From assembly GCF_013386765.1 (NCBI RefSeq), contig NZ_JACARE010000064.1, positions 1-61,572 on the forward strand: 61,572 nt of DNA, in the 5' to 3' direction. The position numbers were made by a program, and so were the translations under genes. Under the pieces are notes generated by a model, which worked only from the letters and a program-made list of their open reading frames with translations, ran no database searches and was not told the DNA's origin. Numbering within the stretch: the stretch's first letter is position 1; each line of letters starts with the position of its first letter. Of this stretch, positions 34,586 to 43,703 are shown piece after piece. The stretch comes from Pseudomonas yamanorum. Its GTDB lineage: Bacteria > Pseudomonadota > Gammaproteobacteria > Pseudomonadales > Pseudomonadaceae.

Positions 34586-35679
34586 GCCTCGACTACCGCA
34601 CCGTCGGCACCTCGCCGCAATCGGGCATCAGCCGCCAGGTGTACGCCCTGGAAGACGCCCTGCGCGCCATGCCCGGTATCGAGCTTGAACGCTTCAGCGT
34701 CGCGCCGCTGGGGGACGAGCTGCGCCTGAATGCCCATTGCCCGGAATGGGGCTGTGCCAAGACCGCCATGCACCAGCCCCACCAGCGCCTGCGTTTCGAG
34801 GCGGGGTTCTTGCCCAAGGCCCTGCGCGATGAGCGCATCGATCTGTACATCAGCACCTTCAATATGGGCCTGCCGCTGCCGCCCAAACCCAAAGGCCTGC
34901 GCACCGTGGTGTTGCTGCATGATCTGTTTCAGATCACCCTGGACAACTACCACGCCAACCGCCTGAAGGCGATGATCTACAAGGCCAGCGATCGCCTGTC
35001 GATCACTTATGCGGTGCACACGGCAGACCGGGTGTGGACGCCTTCGCAGTACAGTGCCGATGAAACGGCGCGCCTGTTTCCCAAGGCGGCGAGCAAGATT
35101 CGGGTGTTGCCCAATCAAGTGGTGGGCTTTGCCGGCGTGCCGGCGGACCTCACGGCCCGGCAACTGCCCGAGCACTACTGGCTGCTGGTGGGCACCCGGG
35201 AACTGCGCAAGAATGTGCCGTTCCTGGTGGACGCCTGGCAGCAAGCGCGCCGCCAATCGCCGAGCGTGCCGGAACTGGTGCTGGTAGGCAGCCTTGATCA
35301 TTTGCCCGAAGCCCAACGCAGCTATCCCGGGATACGCGCGTTGAGCGGCGTATCCGACGCCGAGTTGCACGGCCTCTACCGCAAGGCCTCGCGCCTGTGG
35401 CAGCCTTCTTACGCGGAAGGGTTTGGCTTGCCGGTAATCGAAGCCCTGAGCGTCGGCACCCCGGTCGCGGTGGCCAGCGGTACCTCGCTGGATGAAATCA
35501 CCCCGCCGTTGGCGCCGCGTTTTTCACCCACCGACGGTGCAGCCCTGGTGCAATTGATGCTGCACCTGGCCGACCAACCCATTGAACAACCGCCTGAACA
35601 GTTACGCAGCTGGGCCGAACGCTTCAACCACCAGGCCTACCGTCGGCGCCTGGCCGAACTGATCGAGGAATTGAATTGA
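34576..35679 (+). CDS. pslI: Family 4 glycosyltransferase of Psl operon
   Basis: This 367-residue GT4-type enzyme starts with 'MRIGLDYRTVGTSPQSGISR'. The donor domain has 'YWLLVGTRELRKNVPFLVDA' and the classic EX7E-like 'PSYAEGFGLPVIEALSVGTP'. Its length is identical to the figure that I recall for P. aeruginosa PslI. It probably contributes one linkage of the Psl repeat. The gene begins inside pslH and ends in a TTGA overlap with pslJ. Confidence 0.92.
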   Translation: MRIGLDYRTVGTSPQSGISRQVYALEDALRAMPGIELERFSVAPLGDELRLNAHCPEWGCAKTAMHQPHQRLRFEAGFLPKALRDERIDLYISTFNMGLPLPPKPKGLRTVVLLHDLFQITLDNYHANRLKAMIYKASDRLSITYAVHTADRVWTPSQYSADETARLFPKAASKIRVLPNQVVGFAGVPADLTARQLPEHYWLLVGTRELRKNVPFLVDAWQQARRQSPSVPELVLVGSLDHLPEAQRSYPGIRALSGVSDAELHGLYRKASRLWQPSYAEGFGLPVIEALSVGTPVAVASGTSLDEITPPLAPRFSPTDGAALVQLMLHLADQPIEQPPEQLRSWAERFNHQAYRRRLAELIEELN

Positions 35680-37109
35680 GAATCTCACTGGGTAGCCTCG
35701 TCGCCATCGTCTTCGGCCTGCTGTTTGGTGGGTTGATCCTCTTTCTTTCCCCGGCCAAGGCCGTGCTGGCGGTGATCGGCCTGGCCGCTGCCGTGACGAT
35801 TTTGCGGTTCCCGTTCTGGGGGCTGCTGCTGTTCGCCCTGGTGGCAACGTTCATGCCCTACTCCACCCTCAACCTGGGGATTCGCAGTACGGTCAGCGAA
35901 GCGTTGATCGCCCTGACGTGGGCGGCGGTGATCTGGCATGGTTTCCTCTCGCGCCTGCCGGCTGCGCCACCGCTGTCCCGGCGCCCTACCGACCGGATGT
36001 TGATGTGGCTGATGATCTTTACCGTGGTGCCGTTTATCGTCGGCCAGGTCAGCATCACCGCCGAGGCCAGCGGCCTGGCGAACTGGTTGCGCTGGTTGTT
36101 GAACCTGTCGGTGCTGTTCCTCGCCGCCAAGCTGCTGGTTGAGCAGAAAAACCGCGAAGCCCTGGTGATCGCGCTGTTGCTGGGCACCCTGGCGATGCTG
36201 GTGATGTCCATCGGCGTGTTTATCCGCTCGCGTTCGGCCTCGGGCATGCTGCCGATCCTGACCTTGATGAACTACGGCAGCCTCGACACCCTGTCCCTCG
36301 GCTTGGGGGCGATGGCCTCGCGGATGGGTTCGCCGTGGATGCACCCCAATGCCACCGGCGGGATCATGGCGTTGCTGCTGCCGTTGGCGTTCTGCTACGG
36401 CATCACCAACACCGGCTGGAAACGCGGCCTCGGCCTGGGCGTTGCCTGCCTGGGCGCGGCCGCCCTGCTGTTGGCCAGTAGCCGGGGCGCGATGGTCAGC
36501 CTCGCGCTGGTACTGATCTGGATGGCATCGCGGCGGGTGCCGTACACCGGGCGTTTGCTGATGATCGGCGTGGCGCTGGCCGTGGCGCTGGTGCTGTCGT
36601 ATCCACCGTTGCAGGAACGTCTGGCGACGATCTTCTCGGCCCAGAACGCGAGTACCGAAGTGCGCTTCGACGAATACCGGATGTTCCCCCAGGCCGTGGC
36701 CAGTTACCCGCTGGGCATTGGCTTCAAGGTAGACCCGCCGGTGCCGGGCACTCACCTGCTGGGGATTTCCAACCTGTGGCTGAACTTCGTCTACAAGACC
36801 GGCGTGATCAGCATGCTGCTGTTTATCGCCGTGACCTGGCGCTGGTGGCGCGAGTCCCGGCCGGAGATCGGCCCGATCCGCCTGACCAAGGACAACGCGA
36901 TCTGGCTGGGCAGCACGGCGGGGATTCTGTCGGCACTGGTCAGCGGCTTTTTTGACCACTACTTCAGCTTCGCGCTGGTAATGATCGCGCTGTTCTGGCT
37001 GATGGTGGGGATCAACGTGCTGGAGGCGCGGCGCCTGTTCCCGGCGCGCCTGCCAAAGGCCAAGACCGTGTCCTACCGCAAGCCCGTGCTCGATAGCGTC
37101 GGGCCCTAG
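35676..37109 (+). CDS. pslJ: O-antigen ligase/polymerase-like membrane protein of Psl operon
   Basis: This 477-residue integral membrane protein has ten or more hydrophobic segments and a large periplasmic loop. The Wzy/WaaL-type region 'SRGAMVSLALVLIWM' is followed by 'LGIGFKVDPPVPGTHLLGIS'. It is the likely Psl polymerase or ligase in the inner membrane. The start is a TTG at 35676 overlapping the pslI stop in TTGA; no in-frame ATG occurs near enough to keep the first helix. Such starts usually depend on translational coupling. pslK begins 2 nt after the stop. Confidence 0.9.
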   Translation: MRISLGSLVAIVFGLLFGGLILFLSPAKAVLAVIGLAAAVTILRFPFWGLLLFALVATFMPYSTLNLGIRSTVSEALIALTWAAVIWHGFLSRLPAAPPLSRRPTDRMLMWLMIFTVVPFIVGQVSITAEASGLANWLRWLLNLSVLFLAAKLLVEQKNREALVIALLLGTLAMLVMSIGVFIRSRSASGMLPILTLMNYGSLDTLSLGLGAMASRMGSPWMHPNATGGIMALLLPLAFCYGITNTGWKRGLGLGVACLGAAALLLASSRGAMVSLALVLIWMASRRVPYTGRLLMIGVALAVALVLSYPPLQERLATIFSAQNASTEVRFDEYRMFPQAVASYPLGIGFKVDPPVPGTHLLGISNLWLNFVYKTGVISMLLFIAVTWRWWRESRPEIGPIRLTKDNAIWLGSTAGILSALVSGFFDHYFSFALVMIALFWLMVGINVLEARRLFPARLPKAKTVSYRKPVLDSVGP

Positions 37110-37111
37110 GC

Positions 37112-38527
37112 ATGCTCGGATCGGCGTTCTGGTTGACCCTGGCGACCCTGCTGGGGCTGTGCCTCGGGTTTGCCCGTGAGTGGTTGTTGGTAGCGGCCTG
37201 GGGTGCGGGCGAGCGCAGCGATGCGTTCCTGATTGCGCTGTTTTTGCCCGAAGCGTTGCGTATGTCCCTGGCCGGAGGCGTGCTGAGTGCCGCCGCCTTG
37301 CCGCTGTACCTGCAACGCAAGGACGGCGAGCGCCTGGACTGGCTGGCGGTGTTGTTCCCGGCGCTGCTGTTGATTGCGCTGGTCACCAGCCTGCTGTTGA
37401 CGCTGCTGGCGCCATGGCTGGTGCAACTGCTCGGCCCGGGCCTTGCGGCGACGGCCACCAGCCTTGCCAGCAGCAATTTGCAGATCCTCGCCTGGAGCGT
37501 GCCGGGCTTGATGCTGCATGCGCTGTTCAGCATTCCGTTGCAGGCCAACGAGCGCTTTGTGGTCGCGGGGCTCGGCTCGTTGCTGTTCAACCTGCCGCCG
37601 GTGACCTACCTCGCCCTCGCCGGTACCGCCACGCAACCGCATTCGCTGGCGTTGGCCTGCCTCACCGGCAGCCTGCTGATGCCCCTGGCGCTGCTGCCAT
37701 CGATGTTGCGCCTGGGCTGGCGGCCGTGGCGGCTGCGAGCGTCGACCCTGGAATTGCGCGAACTCGGCGGGCGCATCGGGCCGTTGCTGCTGAGCAACGG
37801 CGCCAGCCAGGGCTTGGCATTGATTGAACGATTGGTGGCGTCGTTGCTGGGTGAAGGCGCCGTGACCTGGGTCAACCTGGCCCGCAAGCTGATGAACCTG
37901 CCGCTGATTGCCCTGATGAGCCTCAACCAGGTGCTGCTGGGCATGATGAGCCGGCGCCAGGGCGATGAGCGCCTGGCCCTGCTCAAGCGCGGCCTGGAAA
38001 CCGCCAGCCTGCTGACCCTGCCCGCCGGTGTCGGCCTGGTGGCGGCGGCGCCGAGCCTGGTGGCGTTGCTGCTGCCGAAGCAGTCGGTGGATTCGCCGTT
38101 GCCGCTGCTGCTGGCCTGGTTTGCCGTGCCGCTGGTATTTGGCGCCTGGAACGCCCTGCTGGCGCGCTATGCCTACGCCGCTGGCGACACTCGCCAGCCG
38201 CTGCGTTGCGAGCTGTTGGGCAGCCTGGTGAACGTGTTGCTGCTGGGCGTGCTGCCGTTTGTGTTTGGCCTGGCGGGCATCCCGCTGGCCGCCCTCGCCG
38301 GCGTGCTGTGCACCGCGTTGCTGTTGATGCAACGCCAAGACTTGCTCGGTGCCCTGCCCTGGAAGTGGCACTGGGTATTGAGTGGGCTGGTGATGGGTTT
38401 GGCCGCGTTGGTGTTGTTTCGGATTCAAGGTATTTGGCTGCAGCTGGGGTTGAGCACCCTGGCTGGAGCCGTGGTGTTGCTGGGCATGGGCCTGTGGCTC
38501 AAGCCGTGGCGCAAGGCAGGTTTATAG
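37112..38527 (+). CDS. pslK: MurJ/MviN-like lipid-linked oligosaccharide flippase
   Basis: This 471-residue protein has about 14 hydrophobic helices and begins 'MLGSAFWLTLATLLGLCLGF', with MviN-type motifs such as 'GAGERSDAFLIALFLPEALR' at the first loop. It should flip undecaprenyl-linked Psl repeat units across the inner membrane, in the Wzx role. It follows pslJ by 2 nt and precedes pslL by 15 nt. Closest relatives outside psl are MurJ lipid II flippases, but the operon position argues for Psl. Confidence 0.9.
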   Translation: MLGSAFWLTLATLLGLCLGFAREWLLVAAWGAGERSDAFLIALFLPEALRMSLAGGVLSAAALPLYLQRKDGERLDWLAVLFPALLLIALVTSLLLTLLAPWLVQLLGPGLAATATSLASSNLQILAWSVPGLMLHALFSIPLQANERFVVAGLGSLLFNLPPVTYLALAGTATQPHSLALACLTGSLLMPLALLPSMLRLGWRPWRLRASTLELRELGGRIGPLLLSNGASQGLALIERLVASLLGEGAVTWVNLARKLMNLPLIALMSLNQVLLGMMSRRQGDERLALLKRGLETASLLTLPAGVGLVAAAPSLVALLLPKQSVDSPLPLLLAWFAVPLVFGAWNALLARYAYAAGDTRQPLRCELLGSLVNVLLLGVLPFVFGLAGIPLAALAGVLCTALLLMQRQDLLGALPWKWHWVLSGLVMGLAALVLFRIQGIWLQLGLSTLAGAVVLLGMGLWLKPWRKAGL

Positions 38528-38542
38528 AGTGGGAGCAGTCAG

Positions 38543-39607
38543 GTGAAAAAACGCTGGATTCAAATGGATATTGCCAAGGGCATTGGCATCCTGATCATCG
38601 TGTTCGGGCACGGCTGGTTCGTGGAGCATTCCCCGAACTTGCTGTACCCGATACTCGCGGTCTTCATCCTGCCGCTGTTCTTCTTCCTGTCGGGGGTGTT
38701 CTTTAAGCCCGAGCAGCCGTTTGTTGAAATGGCCGTGCGCAAGGCCGATGCCCTGCTAAAACCGTTCTTCACCACGATGCTGGTGTACGTGCTGGTGCGC
38801 GACATCCTGCGTGGCCAACCGCTGCTGCCCGACATTGGCGGCGTGCTGTACGCCTCGGTGGACACCCTGCCCTGGCAGGCGTTGTGGTTCCTGCCACATT
38901 TCTGGGCGGCGATCCTGTTTGCCTGGGTGATGCTGCGGCTGATGCAACGCCTGGGCCTGTCCCTGGTGTGGAGCTGCGTGGTGGTGGGCGTGCAGTTGCT
39001 GCTGGGGGTCTGGACCCTGGACTGGTTCTGGCAGGTACCGATCACCGTCGGCGGCCAGACCTGGACGATGCCGGGGCTGCCCTTCAGCCTGGACGTGACG
39101 TTGATCAGCAGCACCTATTTCATCCTCGGCTATCTGCTGCGGGACGTGCTGCGCAGACACCAGAGTTCGCTGTTGAGCATGGTGGTGGCGCTGGTGGTGT
39201 ACTTCGCGATTTTCATCCCGACCTGGGACACCATGGACCTGGCCCAGCGCCGCTATGACCATTGGCTGTGGACCAGTGCCCTGGCGGTGATCGGTGTGTA
39301 CATCTGCTGGGCGCTGGCCGGGTTGATGATGACGTCGGCGGTATTGACCCGTGCCATGACCTACATCGGGCAGTCGACGCTGATCCTGTTGATTTTCCAC
39401 GGCGAGATCCAGCACAAGACCATCGCCCTGCTGCAGCACCTGGGGTTGCCGGATGTGGCGGCGGCGTTTATCGGGCTGGTGGTGGCGGTGGTGGTGCCGT
39501 TGATGATCGGCGAGGTGATCAAGCGGGTGGCGTTCCTGCGGTTCTTCTACTTCCCGTTCCCGGTGCGCAAGGCGCCGGTGGTGGCCGGGGAGAAGCCTGG
39601 GGCATAA
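38543..39607 (+). CDS. pslL: Acyltransferase family 3 membrane protein of Psl operon
   Basis: This 354-residue multi-pass protein begins 'WIQMDIAKGIGILIIVFGHG', the family 3 acyltransferase opening with the conserved His after the first helix. 'LPLFFFLSGVFF' and 'LWFLPHFWAAILFAW' follow. It probably adds acetyl or another acyl group to the polysaccharide or to its lipid intermediate. The GTG at 38543 has GGGAG upstream and was chosen; an ATG at 38564 would give a shorter product. It is the last psl gene here: pslM, pslN and pslO do not follow, and the next gene is convergent. Confidence 0.9.
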   Translation: MKKRWIQMDIAKGIGILIIVFGHGWFVEHSPNLLYPILAVFILPLFFFLSGVFFKPEQPFVEMAVRKADALLKPFFTTMLVYVLVRDILRGQPLLPDIGGVLYASVDTLPWQALWFLPHFWAAILFAWVMLRLMQRLGLSLVWSCVVVGVQLLLGVWTLDWFWQVPITVGGQTWTMPGLPFSLDVTLISSTYFILGYLLRDVLRRHQSSLLSMVVALVVYFAIFIPTWDTMDLAQRRYDHWLWTSALAVIGVYICWALAGLMMTSAVLTRAMTYIGQSTLILLIFHGEIQHKTIALLQHLGLPDVAAAFIGLVVAVVVPLMIGEVIKRVAFLRFFYFPFPVRKAPVVAGEKPGA

Positions 39608-39616
39608 ACCCCAGGC
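39595..39616. terminator. Hairpin between convergent pslL and TonB receptor genes
   Basis: GCCTGGGG (39595-39602) pairs with CCCCAGGC (39609-39616) around the loop CATAAA, which contains the pslL stop codon. There is no T-run, so it would be a weak or bidirectional transcript end. Confidence 0.4.
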
Positions 39617-39625
39617 CTGCGGCCG

Positions 39626-42046
39626 CTAGAAGTCGTACTTGAGGCTGGTCATCAGGTTACGCGGCGCACCATACATCCCATGGTTGCCCGCGTAGCTGAG
39701 GTACTCCCGGTCAAACAGGTTGTTGAGGTTGACCGAGGTGCTCAGCTTTGGCGTTATGTCATAGCGCACCAGCAGGTTGGCAATCGCATAGCTGCCCTGG
39801 CTGAAGGTGTGCAGGTCCTCGCCGACCTTGCTCTGCCAGTTCACCCCACCGCCCACGGTGATCTTGTTCAAGTCGCCCGGCAGGCGGTACGTGGTGAAGG
39901 TCTTCAAACTCTGGCGCGGCAAGGTGGTGACGATGCGCTTGTCGTCCGCATCGGTGCTCACCGCGTACGCGTAGCCGGCAGAGGCTTGCCAGCCTTCGGC
40001 GAGTTCACCGCTGAGTTCCAGCTCCACGCCTTCGGTGGTGGTGCCTTTCTCGTTGCGATAGGTGTTGCCGCCCGGGGTGTCGATCCAGATCGCCAGGTTG
40101 TCCTGCTCCAGCTTGAACAATGCCAGGCTGGTGTTGAGCTGTTCATCGAAGAAGCTGCCCTTGAGCCCCACCTCGTAGCCTTTGCCCTCCATCGGCTCCA
40201 ACGGTTTATTGTTGATGTCCCGCACCCAGGTCGCCTGAGGGTTGAAGATCTTGGTGTAGCTGGCATACGCCGACCAGTTATCGGTCAGGTCATACACCAC
40301 CCCGGCGTAAGGAATGTAGACCCCGGTTTGTGATTCATCGGTACGCGTGGCGTCGCCCACATACGGACGGTCCTGGGTTTCACGCTTCCAGTCGATCACC
40401 CGGCTGCCGAGGATCACGCTGAGGTCATCGGTGACCCGCAACCGCGTGCTCAGGTAGGCCGCGTACTGGCTCTCATCCGCCGAGGACTTGCCGGTAACGT
40501 TGAAGTCGGGCTTCGCCGAATGCCCATCCCAGGTGAACAGGTTGTCGATCGCACCGGCCGGCGAACCGGAATAGTCGTAGTGCCAGCCTCCATAGCTGGG
40601 CACGCTTTCGCGGTATTTGGACAGGGTCACGCCGGCGATCAACTCATGCTCACGCCCCAGCAAGTCGAACGGCCCGGTGGCGTAGAGGTCGAGGTTGTCC
40701 TGGCGCGGTGTGCCGGAGAAACGCACCGGCAATTGAGTGGTGCCGCTGCCGTCACGATTGAGGGAGCCGTTGACGTAGTTGAAGACCTCGTCGAACTGGT
40801 TTTCGCTGTGGGTGAATTCGGCCTTGGCGCTCCAGCCGTTATCGAACGTCTGCTCGATGGAGGTGAAGAAACTGGTCTGTTCATGGTCGTTATAGGACCA
40901 GGCCGGCGCGGTGTTCAGCGAACGACTGAGGTTGGTTCGCGAGCCGTCGGTAAAACGTGTGGGCAAGCCGGAACGGGCCGGCGAGTCGACGTCGGTGCGC
41001 AGGTAACTGAAGCCCAGGGTCAGCAACGTGTCTTCGCTCAAGTCGAATTCGGTGATGCCATAGAGCAGTTGGGTTTCCTGTTTGTAGCGGTCGATCCAGG
41101 CGTGTTCGGTCTTGTAGTCCGCCACCAGCCGCCCGCGCACGTTGCCGGTCTCGGTCAGCGGGCCGGACACGTCGAAGCCGCTGCCATAACGGTCCCAGTT
41201 ACCCGCCTCGGCCGTCACGCTGGCCCGGGCTTGCGCCGTCGGGCGTTTGCGAATCAGGTTGATGGTGGCCGCTGGGTTACCCATGCCGCTGATCAGGCCG
41301 GTGGCGCCGCGCACGATTTCCACCCGGTCGTACATGGCCATGCTTTGGGTGTAATTGTCCATGCGGGTGACGGTGGGCACGCCGTCGATTTCGAAGTTCT
41401 GGACCTGGAAGCCCCGGGAGAAATAACTGTCGCTTTCCGAGCCCAGGCCGTCACGCAGCACGATGATGCCGGGGGTGGCGTCGAGGGTATCGCTGAGGGT
41501 GCTCAGGCGCTGGTCATCCAGGCGTTGGCGGGTCATCACTGTCAGCGATTGCGGGGTTTCCCTGGGCGTGAGGTTCAGGCGCGTCGAGCTGCTGGAGGAC
41601 TGGGTGGTGTAGGAGCCGGTGCCCTCGGTGGTCGAGCCCGGGGCCTTGCCGGAGATCGACACCGTGCCCAGTTGCAAGGCTCCGCCGGTGGGGCGCGGTT
41701 CCAGGGAATAGCTGTCGGCACTGCCGTGCACAGCTTGCAGGTCGGTGTTGCCCAGCAGAATCGCCAGGCCGCTGTCCAAGTCATGCCGCCCTTGCAGGCC
41801 GGGGCTGGTTTTGCCCTCGGTGAGCACCGCCGGGTACGACAGCAGGATATGCGTGACCTGGCCAAACTGGTTCAGCGCACCCGCCAGGGAGCCCGGTTTG
41901 ATATCAAACCTGTATTGCTCAGCCGCCTGCACCCACGCCGGCGCCAGCAGCACCGGTGCTGCCATGGTCAGGCCGGCAATGCCCCGGACCACCGCAACGG
42001 CCAGTGTCTTTTTCAATGTGGTACGTATCGGTTGTCGCGCTTGCAT
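39626..42046 (-). CDS. FecA/FpvA-type TonB-dependent siderophore receptor with signalling domain
   Basis: This 806-residue outer-membrane receptor has a signal peptide ending near 'PAWVQAAEQ' and an N-terminal STN signalling domain (about 45-125, 'YRFDIKPGSLAGALNQFG'). A plug domain ('TRQRLDDQRLSTLSDTLDAT', 'GFQVQNFEIDGVPTV') and a 22-strand barrel ending in Phe ('LMTSLKYDF') follow. The STN domain passes ligand occupancy to the FecR protein encoded upstream. The start at 42046 has GGGGAG upstream. It lies 83 nt downstream of fecR on the same strand. The siderophore is not readable from sequence; hydroxamate or pyoverdine types are both possible. Confidence 0.92.
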   Translation of the reverse strand: MQARQPIRTTLKKTLAVAVVRGIAGLTMAAPVLLAPAWVQAAEQYRFDIKPGSLAGALNQFGQVTHILLSYPAVLTEGKTSPGLQGRHDLDSGLAILLGNTDLQAVHGSADSYSLEPRPTGGALQLGTVSISGKAPGSTTEGTGSYTTQSSSSSTRLNLTPRETPQSLTVMTRQRLDDQRLSTLSDTLDATPGIIVLRDGLGSESDSYFSRGFQVQNFEIDGVPTVTRMDNYTQSMAMYDRVEIVRGATGLISGMGNPAATINLIRKRPTAQARASVTAEAGNWDRYGSGFDVSGPLTETGNVRGRLVADYKTEHAWIDRYKQETQLLYGITEFDLSEDTLLTLGFSYLRTDVDSPARSGLPTRFTDGSRTNLSRSLNTAPAWSYNDHEQTSFFTSIEQTFDNGWSAKAEFTHSENQFDEVFNYVNGSLNRDGSGTTQLPVRFSGTPRQDNLDLYATGPFDLLGREHELIAGVTLSKYRESVPSYGGWHYDYSGSPAGAIDNLFTWDGHSAKPDFNVTGKSSADESQYAAYLSTRLRVTDDLSVILGSRVIDWKRETQDRPYVGDATRTDESQTGVYIPYAGVVYDLTDNWSAYASYTKIFNPQATWVRDINNKPLEPMEGKGYEVGLKGSFFDEQLNTSLALFKLEQDNLAIWIDTPGGNTYRNEKGTTTEGVELELSGELAEGWQASAGYAYAVSTDADDKRIVTTLPRQSLKTFTTYRLPGDLNKITVGGGVNWQSKVGEDLHTFSQGSYAIANLLVRYDITPKLSTSVNLNNLFDREYLSYAGNHGMYGAPRNLMTSLKYDF

Positions 42047-42129
42047 GCCCTGCTCCCCAGTAAAGTTGGCTTCTGGGGATACGAGTCTCGTGAGAAACGC
42101 AAACGGACCACCCTCGGGCAAAAATAAAT

Positions 42130-43089
42130 TCAGGCCAGGTTACGACGCGGCTTGAGGGTGACCCAGAACCGTGTGAAATGCTCCACGTCCAGCTTGAGGG
42201 TTTGCCCCAGGGTGGTGAGGATGCGGTCGGTGTCGCCCAGCGGGAACGTGCCGGACACCCGCAGGTCACTCACGGCCGGATCACAGGCCAGATGGCCGCG
42301 CCGGTAGCGGCTCAGCTCGTGAAGGAAGTCTTCCAGGCGCCGCCCCTGTGCGACCAGCATGCCGCGACTCCAGGCCAGCTCGCCGTCGCGCTGGGGCCTG
42401 CGGGCCAGCAGTGTATTGGTGTCAAAGCTGATGATTTCCCCGGGTTGCAGGCTGATGGTGCCCATGGGGATTTGCGCCGACAGCACGCCCTGGTCGGCGC
42501 CCAGTTGGGTGAAGCCGCCACGCTGACGAATGCTGAAGCGGTTGGCGGTGGCACGGGTCAGGCCTTCGGCGGTTTTGACCCAGAGCGGGCGCGTGTCCGC
42601 CGGGTTGGGCAACACCAGGATTTCGCCCCGCAGCAGGCTGATCTGCCGAACATCCTCGGTGTATTTCACGTCGATGGCGGTGTCGGTATTGAGCTGGACT
42701 TCCGTGTTGTCCGCCAGGTCGATGCGCCATTGTTCGCCGACACCAGTGCTGTAGTCACTGGTCCAGTGCTGCACCAAGGGGGTATCCCGGGCGGTCCACG
42801 CCACACTGCCGGCTGCCAGCAGCAGCGCGAGGTTCTTGATCACCCGGCGCCGCGACAATGCCGGCAGCAGTGCTGCACTCACCAATGCCTGATGAGCCGG
42901 CGCGCGCACGTCGTGCATCCGCTGGAAAAACCGTTGGGAATGCTGCCACGCCAGTTCATGTGCCGGGTCTTGCTGGCGCCAGGCAAGCCAGTCGTTACGG
43001 GTCTGTTCACTGACATCCGGCGACTGCAACTCCAGTTGCCAATGCATGGCCTGCTCGGCCGCTTCCAGGGACAGTGGCGACGGCCTCAT
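42130..43089 (-). CDS. fecR: FecR-family anti-sigma/sigma-regulator
   Basis: This 319-residue protein has the DUF4880 cytoplasmic segment ('WLAWRQQDPAHELAWQHSQR'), a single helix near residues 80-97 ('VIKNLALLLAAGSVAWTA') and a periplasmic FecR domain ('EDVRQISLLRGEILVLPN'). The C-terminal 'VSGTFPLGDTDRILTTLGQT' is the STN-like interaction part. It relays the signal from the receptor to the sigma factor across the inner membrane. The ATG at 43089 overlaps the sigma gene stop by 1 nt, which sets the start despite a longer open frame. Confidence 0.92.
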   Translation of the reverse strand: MRPSPLSLEAAEQAMHWQLELQSPDVSEQTRNDWLAWRQQDPAHELAWQHSQRFFQRMHDVRAPAHQALVSAALLPALSRRRVIKNLALLLAAGSVAWTARDTPLVQHWTSDYSTGVGEQWRIDLADNTEVQLNTDTAIDVKYTEDVRQISLLRGEILVLPNPADTRPLWVKTAEGLTRATANRFSIRQRGGFTQLGADQGVLSAQIPMGTISLQPGEIISFDTNTLLARRPQRDGELAWSRGMLVAQGRRLEDFLHELSRYRRGHLACDPAVSDLRVSGTFPLGDTDRILTTLGQTLKLDVEHFTRFWVTLKPRRNLA

Positions 43090-43601
43090 CAACGCTGGCT
43101 GTCCAGCAGGATGCACTGGGCGCCCGCCTTGACGATGTAGCGCTTGACCGTGGTGATGCTCGCGCCAAGGCGCTCGGCAATTTCGCCATGGCTGAGGCCG
43201 TCGAGCTGCGACCAGAGGAACGCCTGGCGCACCGGCAGTGCCAGGCGGCTGAGGACTTCGTCGAGGGCAGCCAGGGTTTCCAGGAGGATCCACTGGGTTT
43301 CGGCGCTGGGAGCCGACTCTTCCGGCAACAGGGCCAGGGCCTGCATATAGGCCCTTTCGAGCTTTTGCCGGCGGAAGTGATTGGACAGCACGCTCTGCGC
43401 GACCTTCGCCAGAAAGCTGCGGGGGGCCAGGACTTCAACGGGCTGGTTCTTGGCGAGCAAACGCAGGAAGGTATCCTGGGCCAGGTCGGCAGCGCTCTGC
43501 GAGCAGTTCAAACGACGCCACAGCCACTGCTGCAACCAGCGGTGTTGCTGCTGGTAAAGCGTGGCCAGGTCAGTGGGAGTTGCCGCAGAAGTCGGGGACA
43601 T
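43089..43601 (-). CDS. fecI: FecI-like ECF sigma factor
   Basis: This 170-residue ECF sigma factor of the iron-starvation group has region 2 ('SAADLAQDTFLRLLAKN', 'RSFLAKVAQSVLSNHFRRQ') and region 4 ('LPVRQAFLWSQLDGLSHG', 'EIAERLGASITTVKRYIVKA'). With FecR and the STN receptor it forms a standard cell-surface signalling system. It should switch on the receptor gene when the cognate siderophore binds. A strong Fur box lies about 20 bp upstream of the start codon, so expression should rise in iron limitation. The ribosome site is weak. Confidence 0.93.
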   Translation of the reverse strand: MSPTSAATPTDLATLYQQQHRWLQQWLWRRLNCSQSAADLAQDTFLRLLAKNQPVEVLAPRSFLAKVAQSVLSNHFRRQKLERAYMQALALLPEESAPSAETQWILLETLAALDEVLSRLALPVRQAFLWSQLDGLSHGEIAERLGASITTVKRYIVKAGAQCILLDSQR

Positions 43602-43620
43602 GAAAGGCGCGCAGAGTGCA

Positions 43621-43639
43621 AATGATAACGCTTATCATA
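43621..43639. promoter_or_regulatory. Fur box upstream of fecI
   Basis: ATGATAA-CGC-TTATCAT (43622-43638) is a perfect inverted repeat matching the Fur consensus closely. It sits 20 bp from the sigma gene start, where bound Fur would block transcription. Confidence 0.85.
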
Positions 43640-43703
43640 TGACTCATGACGCCAGTGCTGCAAGTTTCTACCGCAAGGCCGGCTGGCCAGCTCTTGCGGG
43701 GGT

